Positions 1-6,362 of a stretch of DNA of 7,099 bases are shown here, piece after piece. Position numbers and translations under genes: made by a program. The first letter of the stretch is position 1. Every line of letters starts with the position of its first letter. The DNA comes from Anaerolineae bacterium (lineage in GTDB: Bacteria; Chloroflexota; Anaerolineae; DUEN01): contig JAGHDS010000519.1 of the NCBI GenBank assembly GCA_021159845.1, forward strand, positions 1 to 7,099, read 5' to 3'. Under the pieces are notes generated by a model. It did no database searches, was not told where the DNA came from, and worked only from the letters and a program-made list of their open reading frames with translations.

Positions 1-478
1 ATTCCGGGCGATGCCATTTGACATACGCGTCGGCCAGCGTCAGACGGCCCAGACGGCCTGCCATGAGCGCTTCGCGCGCGTAGTGGACGCCCTCTTTGTA
101 GCGGCTCTGGAAGATACAACCGAGGAGGACCCCCGCCTCGTCACACGCCTGGATGATCTGGTCGATTCGGCTCAGCGTGATCTCGACGGGCTTCTCCACC
201 AGGACGTGTTTCCCCGCTCGCGCGGCGGCCAGGGCGGGTTCCAGGTGTAGTCCGCTGGGCGTACACACGCTCACGAGCTGAACGTCGTCCCGGGAGACGG
301 TGGCGTTTACGTCCGTTGTCCAGTCGACGTCGTACTCCTTGGCCAACGCCTGCGCCGCTTCTTGCCATGTATCGCAAACTACGCGCAGGCGGGCATCCGG
401 TATGGCCGCGATCGCGCGTGCCTGAATCTTCCCGATATTCCCTGCACCGATCAGAGCGATACCTATCTCTTCCGTCAT
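1..478 (-). CDS. Gfo/Idh/MocA-family oxidoreductase, N-terminal part, 3' truncated by window edge
   Basis: The first 159 codons are present; family members usually have 330-400 residues, so less than half is visible. The N-terminal NAD(P)-binding Rossmann fold has G-A-G-N-I-G at 11-16 after the first strand IGIALI. A VCTPS segment (73-77) and GKHVLVEKPVE (89-99) include the E-K-P motif (95-97), whose Lys is a conserved active-site residue in this family. The visible end, YVKWHRPE, is the start of the C-terminal substrate-binding domain. Such enzymes oxidise or reduce a sugar, polyol or inositol hydroxyl, or open a glycosidic bond by oxidation-elimination, with NAD(P)H. It follows galK after only 10 bp, with its ribosome binding site on the galK stop, so it is very likely co-expressed. 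Specificity cannot be assigned. Partnership with the TIM-barrel isomerase encoded upstream is plausible, because the two families are often paired. Confidence 0.88.
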   Translation of the reverse strand, partial: MTEEIGIALIGAGNIGKIQARAIAAIPDARLRVVCDTWQEAAQALAKEYDVDWTTDVNATVSRDDVQLVSVCTPSGLHLEPALAAARAGKHVLVEKPVEITLSRIDQIIQACDEAGVLLGCIFQSRYKEGVHYAREALMAGRLGRLTLADAYVKWHRPE

Positions 479-483
479 ATGCA

Positions 484-490
484 CTCCCTC
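484..490 (-). promoter_or_regulatory. Ribosome binding site overlapping the galK stop codon
   Basis: On the minus strand the galK stop TGA runs directly into GAGGGAG, which lies 5 bases upstream of the oxidoreductase ATG at 478. The overlap of stop and Shine-Dalgarno suggests translational coupling and supports this start choice. Confidence 0.7.
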
Positions 491-1853
491 AGCATTCGGT
501 TTCGATAGCCACTCCAGCGCCCTCCGATGTCCGGCAGACGAAGACATCGGGGGTGTGCCCGGTGGCTTGCTCATAGGCCGGGGCCACCTGCTCGGAGAAC
601 GCCTCTTCATGGCCGGCCTCGACGAGGGAGACGACGCAGCCTCCCCAGCCACCACCAACCATGCGCGCGCCCAGCACGCCTTCCACATCCATGATGATGT
701 CGCGTAAGGTCTCGATCTCGGGGCAGCTGACCTCGTAATCATCCCGGAGGCTCTCGTGAGCCTTGTTGATGAGCCTGCCCATCGCGCTCGCGTCCCCACG
801 CCGCAGGGCGGTCACGCTATCTAGAACACGCTGGTTTTCCGTGTAGACGTGGCGGCTCCTTGCCCTGAGCTTCAATCGTATGTCTGGGGCGATCCGCAGG
901 TCTCCCAGCCAGGCAGCCACGTCGATCCCCATAGCTTCCAGGTCGTCGAGAGTGGCTTCCTCAGGCAGGAGGGGGGAGAGCTCCTCCCATGGCAATGATT
1001 GGACATCGCGCAGCGTGTGCACCTCGGGGTAATGGGCTGCCAGGCAGGCTGTCCCCAGCCGACACTCCGTTACTCGCACATTGTATCCGCCGGTGGTGTG
1101 ACTATGCCGGACTTTGCTATCCACCAGCACGAGGGTGTAATCCTCAAGCAGCGGGACCAGCTCGGTAGGGTAATGGCGCGTGCCGTCCTCGTTGATCTGG
1201 GGCTGGCAATCCAGGAAAAGGGCGTGGCCCTGGCGGCCCAGCATGGTCGCGAACTGGTCGAGGATACCGCCGCGGGTGCCTACATACCACTCCGCCTCGC
1301 TGCAGATCTGGGCGAGCTGCTCGGTGGGCACGTTGAGCGAGTTGATGTGCGCCAACGCAATGGCCGTGACCACGGTGAGCGCCGTGGATGAGCTGACCCC
1401 GGCGCCGCGAGGCACGCCATATGGCGGCCGGCTGACCACCAGGCCGTCGAAGCCGCGAAGCGGGCCAAAAACTTGCCATAGCTTCTGGCCCGCCCCGCGC
1501 GCGTAGTTTCCCCAGTCACCTGGGGGGCCGGAAGGGATCTCCTCGCTCAGCGTAAAGCGTCTGGGTGAGAACTGCTCCGATTCGATGTTCAGCAGGGATA
1601 CCTGATGGTCCGAGCGAGGACGCACCAGCAACAGAACATCGCGGTCCAACGGGGCAGGCAGGCAAAATCCATTGTTATAGTCCGTGTGCTCGCCGATCAG
1701 GTTGACCCGTCCCGGGCAGCGACAGACCGCTACCGGGCCCGGGCCATATAACTCACGAAAGGCGTTGATCGCCTCTTCGTATCGGCGTTGCTGCGCTTCT
1801 ACAGCCTCGTCACCGTAAACCGTTGCCAGTCGCTGCGTCCATTCCGGCCCCAT
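489..1853 (-). CDS. galK: Galactokinase (GHMP kinase family)
   Basis: The predicted reaction is ATP-dependent phosphorylation of galactose at C1 to galactose 1-phosphate, first committed step of the Leloir pathway, in the cytoplasm. All three GHMP/galactokinase motifs are present: PGRVNLIGEHTDYNNG (47-62), with R49, E55, H56 and D58 corresponding to the sugar-binding and catalytic residues of known galactokinases; the ATP-binding loop RGAGVSSSTA (149-158); and VGGGWGGC (399-406), which has W where most galactokinases have F. The catalytic Asp is D199 in GGILDQF, and Y257 in GGYNVR is the usual sugar contact. At 454 residues it is longer than the common 380-400. The extra length lies in a roughly 40-residue N-terminal extension ahead of the first motif and in a region around 285-335. 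The start codon has GGAG 7 bases upstream. The gene begins 12 bp after the corrinoid-protein stop. No galT or galE is visible. Another C1 sugar kinase, such as one for arabinose or a modified galactose, is possible. Confidence 0.9.
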   Translation of the reverse strand: MGPEWTQRLATVYGDEAVEAQQRRYEEAINAFRELYGPGPVAVCRCPGRVNLIGEHTDYNNGFCLPAPLDRDVLLLVRPRSDHQVSLLNIESEQFSPRRFTLSEEIPSGPPGDWGNYARGAGQKLWQVFGPLRGFDGLVVSRPPYGVPRGAGVSSSTALTVVTAIALAHINSLNVPTEQLAQICSEAEWYVGTRGGILDQFATMLGRQGHALFLDCQPQINEDGTRHYPTELVPLLEDYTLVLVDSKVRHSHTTGGYNVRVTECRLGTACLAAHYPEVHTLRDVQSLPWEELSPLLPEEATLDDLEAMGIDVAAWLGDLRIAPDIRLKLRARSRHVYTENQRVLDSVTALRRGDASAMGRLINKAHESLRDDYEVSCPEIETLRDIIMDVEGVLGARMVGGGWGGCVVSLVEAGHEEAFSEQVAPAYEQATGHTPDVFVCRTSEGAGVAIETEC

Positions 1854-1865
1854 GCTTCCACTCCG

Positions 1866-2510
1866 TTACCTAGCGATTCCAAGCAGTTGCTTGGCGACCC
1901 AGACGGCTTGATTGGCGTCCTCTCCATAGCCGTCGGCGCCGATCTGATCCGCATATTCCTGAGTGATGGGAGCTCCACCGATCATGACTTTGACCTTATC
2001 GCGCAGCCCCGCCTCTTTCAGAGCATCGATGGTCAGTTTCATGCTGGGCATGGTCGTGGTCAACAGGGCGGACATGGCGATGATGTCACAATTGCCCTCG
2101 CGAGCGGCGTCCACGAACTTCTCCGGTGAGACGTCGATACCCAGGTCCCTGACCTCGAAGCCCGCGCCTTCCAGCATCATGGAGACTAGGTTCTTGCCGA
2201 TGTCGTGCAGGTCTCCGCGCACAGTACCGATAACGACGGTTCCCAGCGGTTGCACCTCATCGCTTGCCGTCAGGAGCGGCCTCAGGATGTCCAGGGCAGC
2301 GTGCATGGCCCGGGCAGCGATGAGCAGCTCGGGGACATAGTACTCCCTCTCCTCGAATCGGCGACCGACCTCGGCCATGCCGGGGATCAGGCCTTCTTGA
2401 AGTATGGTGCCAGGACTGACGCCCGCATCCAGGGCCTTTTGCGTTAGCTCTTTCGCCTTTGGCGCATTGCCCACGATGACGGCTTCGGTCAGCGGCGTTA
2501 AGTCAAACAT
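1866..2510 (-). CDS. Corrinoid (cobalamin)-binding methyltransferase subunit, MtbC/MtvC-like
   Basis: This 214-residue cytoplasmic protein has the two-domain layout of corrinoid shuttle proteins. An N-terminal helical cap (about 1-85) includes ILQEGLIPGMAEVGRRFE and YVPELLIAARAM. A C-terminal Rossmann-like B12 domain follows. The cobalamin signature D-x-H-x-x-G is D100-L-H102-D-I-G105; it is followed after 41 residues by S-x-L (S147-A-L149) and after 28 more by GG (178-179), exactly the canonical spacing. H102 is the expected lower axial cobalt ligand. Such proteins accept a methyl group from a substrate-specific methyltransferase and hand it to a second one that methylates tetrahydrofolate or coenzyme M. 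Here the neighbours are a URO-D-family protein 79 bp upstream and galactokinase 12 bp downstream. Neither a MtrH/MeTr-type second methyltransferase nor a reactivating ATPase/ferredoxin is in the window. The family call is very secure; the methyl donor is unknown. Confidence 0.95.
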   Translation of the reverse strand: MFDLTPLTEAVIVGNAPKAKELTQKALDAGVSPGTILQEGLIPGMAEVGRRFEEREYYVPELLIAARAMHAALDILRPLLTASDEVQPLGTVVIGTVRGDLHDIGKNLVSMMLEGAGFEVRDLGIDVSPEKFVDAAREGNCDIIAMSALLTTTMPSMKLTIDALKEAGLRDKVKVMIGGAPITQEYADQIGADGYGEDANQAVWVAKQLLGIAR

Positions 2511-2518
2511 AGTCCCAA

Positions 2519-2524
2519 CCTCCC
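2519..2524 (-). promoter_or_regulatory. Ribosome binding site that decides the corrinoid-protein start
   Basis: GGGAGG on the minus strand lies 8 bases upstream of the ATG at 2510. It identifies this ATG as the start rather than upstream in-frame codons reaching back to 2672. Those would overlap the preceding URO-D gene by 83 bp and add 54 residues that do not resemble the family. Confidence 0.75.
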
Positions 2525-2589
2525 TAAGGGTTTGTGTGGTAGACCAACAGCCTGATAGTCTATGCTCTGTCTGAATGTTCGGCGGGTGT

Positions 2590-3735
2590 TTAAGCAACCG
2601 CCCGAGCGAGATGCTGCTGGGCTGCCGCCCATTGCTCCTCCCAGCATTTTGGATGCGGGATGCCGAACGCATCTCGCTTGACCTTCAGGTAGTACAGGTA
2701 GTTCTCGTAAGTGACGTCGGGTGGCACGCGGTGGTCTACGTGAGGAATGTAACCGCCGTCGGCCACCAGTGGCTCGAGCCTGGCGATCTCCCTCCGGATG
2801 GCTTCTTTCCCCTCGATCAGCTTGGTCTTATCGACACCACCCAGCAACTTGACGGCCTTCCCGAATCGCTTGCGGAGCAGGGCCGGGTCCGACCCCCCTC
2901 GGACTTCCAAAGGGAACATCGTATTGACCCCGGCCTCTAGCCACAGCTCTACCAGCTCCGTGATGTTCCCGTCGCAGTCCACGTACACGATGTCTACCCC
3001 GTGACGCCGCAGCTCATCTGTGATGCGTTTGTACCGCGGCACCATGAACTCTCGGAACATCTTGGGCGAGATCATCGGGCCGTTGCGGAAGGCCATGTCC
3101 TCCCAAAAGGCGGCGAAATCTAGTTGCACATCCTGGAGGGCTCGTTGGATCGTCTTGATGATGAGATCCGTGATATGTTCCATCATCTCATGAATCCAGT
3201 CCGGGTCATCATGGAATGTAACGGCGATGTGCTCGAATCCCATCCAGTTGCGCAGCCATCCGAATAGGCTGCCTACGAAGATGCCTAGAGGATAGGTGCG
3301 ATCCTTCCACTGTCGCACCCGCCACTCCCAGTCCACCGGATAACGACGCGGGTCGTCCGGATCCAGCCTGCGTTTGAGCCTCTTCCAATCCTCGCGGGTC
3401 TGGAGTGGAAATCGGACGAAATGAGGAATGGATGAGCTACCATCCTTGTGGATGACAGCCTCTACGCCCTCCTCATCGATGATGAGTCTGTGCCGTTCGT
3501 CCTCCTTGAGTACGCGACGACGAAAGCGTGGCGATAGCCCAACGTTGACTGGGACTACTTCCCGCCGAGAGAAGCAAAAGAACCGATCTGCGATACTGTT
3601 GTCCTTTACCTCACGCGGCAGCCCTTGCTTATGCCAGATGGTGAATGTATCATCCCAATAGCCGAACTCCTCGTCCGGGATATGGTCGACCGGCTCACCA
3701 TGCATCGTCGCCAGCCACCGCTCTCGATCATTCAT
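2590..3735 (-). CDS. URO-D-family protein with divergent D-x-D metal site
   Basis: This is a full-length 381-residue URO-D-fold protein. It shows the family's FWEDMAFRNGPMISP block (210-224) followed by MFREFMVPRYKRI, and a GGVDKTKLIEGKEAI segment (299-313). At the position where MtaA-like proteins, and the other URO-D gene of this window, carry H-x-C, it has VDCDGN (252-257), so the putative ligands become D253 and D255. Near the C-terminus it has HVDHRVPPDV (332-341), which supplies further possible ligands (H332, D334, H335). The arginine-rich N-terminal motif of true HemE enzymes is absent, so haem biosynthesis is unlikely. The start at 3735 is fixed by AGGAGG (3741-3746) with a 5-base spacer. 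It sits 82 bp after the isomerase gene and 79 bp before the corrinoid-protein gene, which makes it the candidate partner methyltransferase for that protein. Function and substrate are unproven. Confidence 0.85.
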   Translation of the reverse strand: MNDRERWLATMHGEPVDHIPDEEFGYWDDTFTIWHKQGLPREVKDNSIADRFFCFSRREVVPVNVGLSPRFRRRVLKEDERHRLIIDEEGVEAVIHKDGSSSIPHFVRFPLQTREDWKRLKRRLDPDDPRRYPVDWEWRVRQWKDRTYPLGIFVGSLFGWLRNWMGFEHIAVTFHDDPDWIHEMMEHITDLIIKTIQRALQDVQLDFAAFWEDMAFRNGPMISPKMFREFMVPRYKRITDELRRHGVDIVYVDCDGNITELVELWLEAGVNTMFPLEVRGGSDPALLRKRFGKAVKLLGGVDKTKLIEGKEAIRREIARLEPLVADGGYIPHVDHRVPPDVTYENYLYYLKVKRDAFGIPHPKCWEEQWAAAQQHLARAVA

Positions 3736-3817
3736 ACCCCCCTCCTAAGGTGAATCGAATGCGATGTGTGCTTTTGTTGCCTGCCCGGCCGCGCGGCTTA
3801 TACACTTGTCTAGATTT

Positions 3818-4720
3818 TTAGATTACGAACTGGGACAGGAACCGGCGTCCCAGGACGAGTCCTTGCTTGACCTTCTCGTGGCTGCCCTCCCATACAGGGT
3901 CCTCGTGCTCGATGCTGAGCACGTAATCGTAACCGACCTCGTTTAGTGTGGAGATGAACCGTGCCCAAGGGATTTCCCCTAGACCGGGCATACGATAACG
4001 CCACCATCCCCGGCCGATCAGGATGCCGATCTGTTCCCGCTTCTCTGGCAATATCTCCGTGTCCTTGGCGTGCACGTGGAAGATGCGCTCCGCGTAATCG
4101 CGCACCACTTTCACCGGGTCGATCCCCAGCCACCAGAGATGTGATGGGTCCAGATTCAGGCCGAAGACGTCCGCCGGGAAGTGCTCGAATAGGGCGTCCC
4201 ATAGCTTGGGACTATAGGCGATGTTCCCGGCCAACCCCTCGAACTGCCATCCGGGCATGGGACAATTCTCAATGGCGATGTGTACACCCTTATCCGCCGC
4301 GTGCTCCAGAATGGGAGTGAACACTTTGATCGCTTCTTCTACGTTCTCCGCCTCGGTCAAGCTGGGATCGCGGCCGACGAAGGTGCTGACGTTGCGTACT
4401 CCCAAAGCTCCCGCGGCGTCGATGACCTTGCCCAGGTGGTCTAGGTGGTGCTGACGGACCCCGGGATCGGGTGCCAGATTATTGTCGCAGTAGGTCAGGC
4501 AGGAAATCTCCATGTTATGTTGGGCGAACAGCGCTTTCACCTCATCCGCGCGGGCGGGGGTGAAGTTGCTTACATCCAGGGTGCTGCTGGAGTAGTCACG
4601 CTCGTTCTGCATAGGCCAGCATGCCAGTTCCAGCGCCTGGAAGCCGCTCTCCGCCGCCCATGGTACGATCTCCTCTAAGGGGGCACCTCGCAAACAGGCT
4701 GTTAGGAACCCTAGCTTCAT
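3818..4720 (-). CDS. Sugar phosphate isomerase/epimerase family protein (xylose isomerase-like TIM barrel)
   Basis: This 300-residue protein of the AP-endonuclease-2/xylose-isomerase-like TIM-barrel superfamily (COG1082 type) has no signal peptide and is presumably cytoplasmic. It starts with a typical first strand (MKLGFLTACL). The likely divalent-metal ligands are E151 in AIENCPMPG, D191 with H194 in LNLDPSHLWW, H217 in FHVHAKD, and E271 in LSIEHEDP. The segment MPGLGEIPW (244-252) is also common in these sugar epimerases. Family members interconvert keto/aldo sugars or epimerise free sugars, inosose or sugar phosphates, and they are frequently encoded beside Gfo/Idh/MocA oxidoreductases, as here. 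The start at 4720 is supported by AGGAGG (4730-4735) with a 9-base spacer. The gene lies 35 bp after xylB, which suggests it supplies or draws on the same sugar. The exact substrate cannot be read from the sequence. Confidence 0.85.
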   Translation of the reverse strand: MKLGFLTACLRGAPLEEIVPWAAESGFQALELACWPMQNERDYSSSTLDVSNFTPARADEVKALFAQHNMEISCLTYCDNNLAPDPGVRQHHLDHLGKVIDAAGALGVRNVSTFVGRDPSLTEAENVEEAIKVFTPILEHAADKGVHIAIENCPMPGWQFEGLAGNIAYSPKLWDALFEHFPADVFGLNLDPSHLWWLGIDPVKVVRDYAERIFHVHAKDTEILPEKREQIGILIGRGWWRYRMPGLGEIPWARFISTLNEVGYDYVLSIEHEDPVWEGSHEKVKQGLVLGRRFLSQFVI

Positions 4721-4755
4721 TTTTCCTTTCCTCCTCCTTCACGTGGCTCGTGATG

Positions 4756-6300
4756 TTATTTGGTGTAGGTTCGGATGACCTCTGCTACCTGGTCATAGGC
4801 AGGCTTGAGGCTCTTGTACAGGCTTCGATAGATAGGATAATATGCATTGTATACGGATACGTCGTCTGGGTTGGGGCGCGTGCGCCCAACGATCCGGATG
4901 GTGGCATCACATGCCTCTGGTACCGTCTTCCAGGTGCCGGTGCCCACCCCTGCCAGAAGCGCCGCGCCGTAGGCTGGTCCCTCCGTCGCGTTGATGGTGA
5001 CCAGTTCCTTGTTGTATACATCGGCCTGGATCTGGCGCCATAGAGCGGAGCGCGCTCCCCCGCCTGAGGCGCGTACCTGCTCGACGGGGACCGACATCTC
5101 CCGCAGGATCTCGAAAGAGTCTCGTAGGCTGTAGGCCACGCCCTCCAGGATGGAGCGGATCACATCGCCGCGTGTGTGACGCGCGGTCAGCCCGAAGAAG
5201 ACCCCTTTAGCGTCCGGGTCTAGATGGGGGGTGCGTTCGCCCATCAGATAGGGCAGGAAGATCAGCCCTTCACAGCCGGCCGGGGAGCGTTGGGCCTCGT
5301 CCACGATGATGTCGTACGGATCGACGCCGAGCTCCGGTGCCAGCGCCTGTTCCATGCCGCCGAACCGGTCTCGGAACCAGCGCAGGGAGAGGCCGGCACC
5401 CTGGGTGACGCCCATGACATGCCAGGCTCCAGGTACCGCGTGGCAGAAGGTGTGCACACGTCCCTTGGGGTCGAGCTTAGGTTGCTCCATGTAGGCGAAC
5501 ACTACGCCTGAGGTCCCCACCGTGCAGGACACGATGCCTGACCGCACGATGCCGTTCCCCACCGCGCCAGCGGCCTGGTCTCCCCCACCACCTACGACTG
5601 GGGTGCCCTCCTTCAGCCCGGTGAGTTTTGCCGCCTGGGCCGTGACGTATCCTGTTACCTCTGGCGACTCGTAGACCTTTGGTAGCCACGTGGGGTCAAT
5701 ATCGAGCGCGTCCAGCATCTTCTGAGACCACCGTCGATGCGTCACGTCGAAGAGCAATGTGCCGGAGGCGTCGGATACCTCACTCGCCCGCTCGCCCGTG
5801 AGCTTGAACCGGATGAAATCCTTGGGGAGTAAAACCGTGCGGACCTTCGCGTAGATATCCGGCTGATGGTCTCGTACCCACAGTAGCTTCGGGGCGCTGA
5901 AGCCAGTTAAAGCAGGATTGCTCGTCAGCTCGATCAGGCGCTCAGCCCCCACGCGCTCGGTGATCCAGTCGCACTGGGCCTGGCTGCGTTGGTCGCACCA
6001 GATGATGGAAGAGCGTAACACCTCGTCGTTCTCGTCCAGCAGGACGATGCCGTGCATCTGGCCGGTGAGTCCAATCCCTTGGATGTCCTCTGCCCGTATC
6101 CCGGCCTGGGCAATGGCGCCCTGGATGGCGTTGCGGGTTGCTCGCCACCAATCCGCGGGATCCTGTTCCGCCCATTGGGGTTGCGGAGTGTACATAGGGT
6201 ATTCGTCTGTCGACCCGGCTATCACGTCGCCGGTGGCAGGGTCGACGAGGATCGCCCGCGTCCCGCCTGTCCCAACGTCAATCCCGAGCAAATATCCCAT
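4756..6300 (-). CDS. xylB: Xylulokinase (FGGY carbohydrate kinase)
   Basis: The product, 514 residues against about 484-510 for the family, is predicted to phosphorylate D-xylulose with ATP to D-xylulose 5-phosphate in the cytoplasm, feeding the pentose phosphate pathway. The N-terminal phosphate-binding motif is GIDVGTGGTR (6-15). The substrate-contacting GQMHG motif lies at 80-84 and WCDQR at 101-105. A PKDFIRFKLTGE block (159-170) and SDASGTLLFDV (176-186) are typical of XylB. The catalytic-base Asp is D241 in GGGGDQAAGAVG, the FGGY signature region spans about 366-392, and the C-terminal nucleotide-binding ASGGGARSALWRQ is at 411-423. The ATG is preceded by AAGGAGG with a 7-base spacer. 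No xylose isomerase (xylA) is present in the window; the isomerase-like gene 35 bp downstream could supply the ketose instead. FGGY specificity is hard to read from sequence, so a related ketopentose or polyol remains possible, but the motif pattern fits XylB best. Confidence 0.9.
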   Translation of the reverse strand: MGYLLGIDVGTGGTRAILVDPATGDVIAGSTDEYPMYTPQPQWAEQDPADWWRATRNAIQGAIAQAGIRAEDIQGIGLTGQMHGIVLLDENDEVLRSSIIWCDQRSQAQCDWITERVGAERLIELTSNPALTGFSAPKLLWVRDHQPDIYAKVRTVLLPKDFIRFKLTGERASEVSDASGTLLFDVTHRRWSQKMLDALDIDPTWLPKVYESPEVTGYVTAQAAKLTGLKEGTPVVGGGGDQAAGAVGNGIVRSGIVSCTVGTSGVVFAYMEQPKLDPKGRVHTFCHAVPGAWHVMGVTQGAGLSLRWFRDRFGGMEQALAPELGVDPYDIIVDEAQRSPAGCEGLIFLPYLMGERTPHLDPDAKGVFFGLTARHTRGDVIRSILEGVAYSLRDSFEILREMSVPVEQVRASGGGARSALWRQIQADVYNKELVTINATEGPAYGAALLAGVGTGTWKTVPEACDATIRIVGRTRPNPDDVSVYNAYYPIYRSLYKSLKPAYDQVAEVIRTYTK

Positions 6301-6317
6301 ACGCGTGCCTCCTTACC

Positions 6318-6354
6318 GTGACTGGGAGCCATGTCGTGCCGTGCATGGTGTCAC
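6318..6354. repeat. Imperfect inverted repeat between URO-D gene and xylB
   Basis: On the plus strand, GTGAC (6318-6322) and CCATG (6329-6333) are mirrored by CATGG (6344-6348) and GTCAC (6350-6354), giving two nested 5-bp arms around a 10-base centre. The spacing between the arms is uneven (6 versus 1 base). It occupies most of the 62-bp gap and ends just before the xylB ribosome binding site. It could be an mRNA hairpin that influences processing or translation, or an operator-like site. There is no U-tract, so it does not look like a terminator. Short arms of this size can occur by chance. Confidence 0.3.
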
Positions 6355-6362
6355 ATTCGCCA

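Noticed and set aside
2511..2589. Possible hairpin or internal promoter in the 79-bp gap before the corrinoid gene
   Set aside because: Only 4-bp complementary arms (AGAC/GTCT) and no convincing -35/-10 pair are visible. The known cobalamin-riboswitch core elements are not apparent, and the gap is too short for one.
2511..2672. Longer corrinoid protein starting at 2672
   Set aside because: The additional 54 residues do not resemble the family, they overlap the preceding URO-D gene, and a good ribosome binding site sits 8 bases before the ATG at 2510.
2590..3735. Uroporphyrinogen decarboxylase (HemE) of haem biosynthesis
   Set aside because: The fold family matches, but the arginine-rich N-terminal HemE motif is absent, the metal-site-like residues differ, and the neighbours are sugar and corrinoid genes rather than haem genes. 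The same context reasoning applies to the URO-D gene ending at 6363.
3788..3802. Palindrome GCCGCGCGGC next to a TATAAG-like -10 box on the minus strand, in the 82-bp gap
   Set aside because: The palindrome has no room for a stable loop beyond a 3-bp stem, there is no T-tract for a terminator, and no credible -35 box lies at the right distance, so neither terminator nor promoter is supported.
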